Shown here: piece after piece, positions 62,401 through 64,000 of the stretch
How the letters are laid out: each line of letters opens with the position of its first letter
Numbering within the stretch: position 1 is the stretch's first letter
Source: Brachionus koreanus
Lineage: Eukaryota > Rotifera > Eurotatoria > Ploima > Brachionidae
Direction: 5' to 3'
Assembly (NCBI GenBank): GCA_016987375.1
Contig: PJRA01000444.1
Span: 1,071,634 to 1,135,633 of the forward strand
Length of the DNA stretch: 64,000 nt
Notes under the pieces: model-generated
The model's input: the letters and a program-made list of their open reading frames with translations, nothing else
Told to the model about the DNA's origin: nothing
The model's database searches: none
Made by a program: the position numbers and the translations under genes

Positions 62401-64000
62401 TATACCCCTTGATATCGATCAAACTCTCGGGGACCTAAAAGACTCAATCGACAACAGCTTATATCATTCAAGAGCATTAATGCACGCTAGAAGACTTTTG
62501 ACTCTCTTTTTATTAACTAAGACTCCACAAACAGGTAAAATCCGAAAAATCTAAAAATATGATTTTAAATTCATGATTTTTTATTAGATTTTTTCACAGT
62601 TAATCAAGATTCAAACAATGCTAGCCTAGAATTTGACAATGATGATAACTCAGCTTCAAATAAAGTTGGCTTTCAAGCATATAGATATAAATCAAATATT
62701 GATCAGAGCCAGTTAATAAACACATTTTTTCATTCCAACCCGATCAACTTTTCTAGAAAAGACTTTAGCAATGAAGATAATGTATTCGTAAAAGATATTA
62801 AAATTGACATAAATACAATAATTGAGAGCTATACAAAATGCATTCGTATTTCTTTTTTTAAATTTATTTCTTAAAAGACTGATTAAGATTCAATTAAGAA
62901 CTTCTTATTGCCAACAAAGAAAACGATCAAGCGATTCAAGCCATGCATGAATTGGGAAATATCTATCATTTTACAAATGATCTTGAGTAATTGTTTGAAA
63001 TTTTTATTTTTACATTATCTAATTAATTTCTAGGAAGGCGTATAAAATCTGGAATGAGGCTCTAGACAAATTATCTGGAATTGATAATTGTTTGATCAAT
63101 TGGCGAAAACAATTTTTTGATTCTTGTAGCTGTGATTTGAGGGCAGATAATCTTTTGAAAAAATGTGGCGTATGGGGTTGTCTATTAGGCGGCGTGCTCA
63201 CATCAAAAATGGCTCAGTAAATTCAAAAATTTGAAAATATTTTAAATTAATTTTAAAAAAAAATCTAGATATTATTTATCAAATGATTTAGAACTCAAAA
63301 CTGAATGCTGTTTGCTTTCGGCTTCTTTTTTCAAAAGCATATTTCGAGCATCAATTCCATACTCTCGTCATGATTTTGATTATTCAGCTGATGATTTAGA
63401 GTTCATTAATTCTGATTTTTTATTACCCGGTCTAATGTTTAATAGTGAAATGTAATTTTTTAAATAAAATTAAGACTTAAAAATTCAATCTTTAAATTTA
63501 AGCTTTCGTTTTGATGCGAAATATGTCATCTCGTCGCTCAATTATATTTGTATTGAGCTATTGAATGCAGGACACTATATTTATGTAATATTGAAGCTTA
63601 ATTTATGATTTAAATTTATTTTAGTAATTTCTAAAAGATATTGCCATCAATTGTTTTGTATGAATATTTTGCCAAGATGCTTTGTAGAGATTTATCGCAT
63701 ACTGTTCTTGCTAGGCTCATAAAAATTGAGGCCTTGACAAAAATGAATATGTTCAAAGAAGCTATTACAATATTGCACACAGTACAAAAAGGGGAAAATT
63801 TACCACATTTTATTGATGACAAAGGCAAAAATTTTTCACCAGATTTCAGATATGTAAGTTAATGAATTATTTTTTTAATTTTTTAAACTTTATTTCTTGG
63901 CTCAATTAAAGATAATTGCTACTCTTGGTTTGTTTAAGCAAAAGCCATAAAAATCTTTAAACTTTTTGTGCATTTGAAATGTTTTATTTTAACTTAAAAA
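53449..64000 (+). CDS. CFAP54: Cilia- and flagella-associated protein 54, 3' end beyond window
   Basis: CFAP54 is a very large central-apparatus (C1a/C1d region) protein needed for ciliary motility. The first exons read 53449-53946, 54058-54201, 54420-54523, 54612-54713, 54767-55064, 55113-55225, 55282-55621 and 55671-55759, followed by many more to ~63855. Conserved blocks are VLFDIWNKFEPRVAPRLFY, YLPWRATLYAATCQCYYDC, IFARRALSKINELHELEM, VVLFKRLVYESRRKSKGVYR and MTWPRTGVEKILHEMFD, all matching the human protein in order. Further helical repeats continue (e.g. 56594-57031, 60300-61435, 61525-61745, 63641-63855). A Lys-rich insert lies near 55380-55600. Intron 58492-60243 contains a retrotransposon fragment. 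The coding sequence is intact as far as read. The gene is not finished at base 64000. Confidence 0.9.
58800..59900 (-). mobile_element. Non-LTR retrotransposon fragment in a CFAP54 intron
   Basis: Antisense to CFAP54. In order on the minus strand: an EFSKAFDTIPHQ-like block (~59760), QGPVL and a VVYINDLPD-type block (~59600), NKCKVMHFGRLNERHMY (~59405), IKYLGVMINSKND (~59160), and FCRSILTYGCEA (~58985). These are the palm, thumb and C-terminal blocks of a non-LTR reverse transcriptase. Stops and frame changes occur, especially between 59450 and 59900. The YxDD box is not intact as read. It is GC-richer than the flanks. Confidence 0.8.

Overview
This 64-kb window is AT-rich nuclear DNA from an animal. 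Its genes are split by GT-AG introns that are mostly about 47-60 nt long. The gene set includes a rhodopsin-type GPCR, a three-Ig GPI-type protein and a Ly6 protein (metazoan), two motile-cilium proteins (CFAP54, CFAP95), and housekeeping genes (SMC1, eRF3, MED9, NDUFB6, RNA polymerase III subunit RPC9/CRCP, threonine dehydrogenase). A small ciliated invertebrate with a compact, AT-rich genome would fit, for example a monogonont rotifer. That assignment is inference and the sequence alone does not prove it. One run of Ns (19000-19048) marks a scaffold gap.

Layout. From 0.6 to 3.2 kb lies the 3' part of a WD40-repeat gene (+) that ends in a CaaX-like box. HSDL1 (-) is at 4.6-5.8 kb. From 6.2 to 9.7 kb there are dead non-LTR retrotransposon pieces. 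A GPCR (-) occupies 10.1-11.9 kb. A 5-kb gene-free stretch follows, then a Tc1 relic (17.7-18.4 kb), a retroelement 3' end (18.9-19.2 kb), an unrecognised disordered protein (- strand, 19.8-21.0 kb) and a mariner relic (23.3-23.9 kb). MED9 (-) and eRF3/GSPT (-) fill 24.4-27.2 kb. From 28 to 30 kb there are transposon debris and a short Cys-rich, metallothionein-like reading frame (-). A USP6NL/RN-tre-type Rab-GAP (-) spans 30.6-35.4 kb, and its 2-kb intron carries a GC-richer foreign-looking coding island. CRCP (-) sits at 37.5-38.0 kb with a PIG-Y-like membrane micropeptide starting 7 nt after its stop. NDUFB6 (-) is at 40.3-41.0 kb and SMC1 (-) at 41.3-46.6 kb. Then come an Ig-domain protein (+), CFAP95 (-), a Ly6-like protein (+), TDH (-), a 67-aa unknown gene (+), and CFAP54 (+), which runs off the right end.

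Many genes could be read exon by exon with phases that sum exactly: SMC1 1265 aa, USP6NL-like 778 aa, eRF3 626 aa, GPCR 564 aa, TDH 344 aa, HSDL1 324 aa, CFAP95 217 aa, NDUFB6 208 aa, Ly6 145 aa and MED9 144 aa. This argues that the assembly is accurate here. The genes form no pathway or operon. The most interesting points are the CRCP/PIG-Y-like tandem, the four-CxC protein, the foreign island, the CaaX-ended WD40 protein, and several short inverted-repeat element families that recur in the window.
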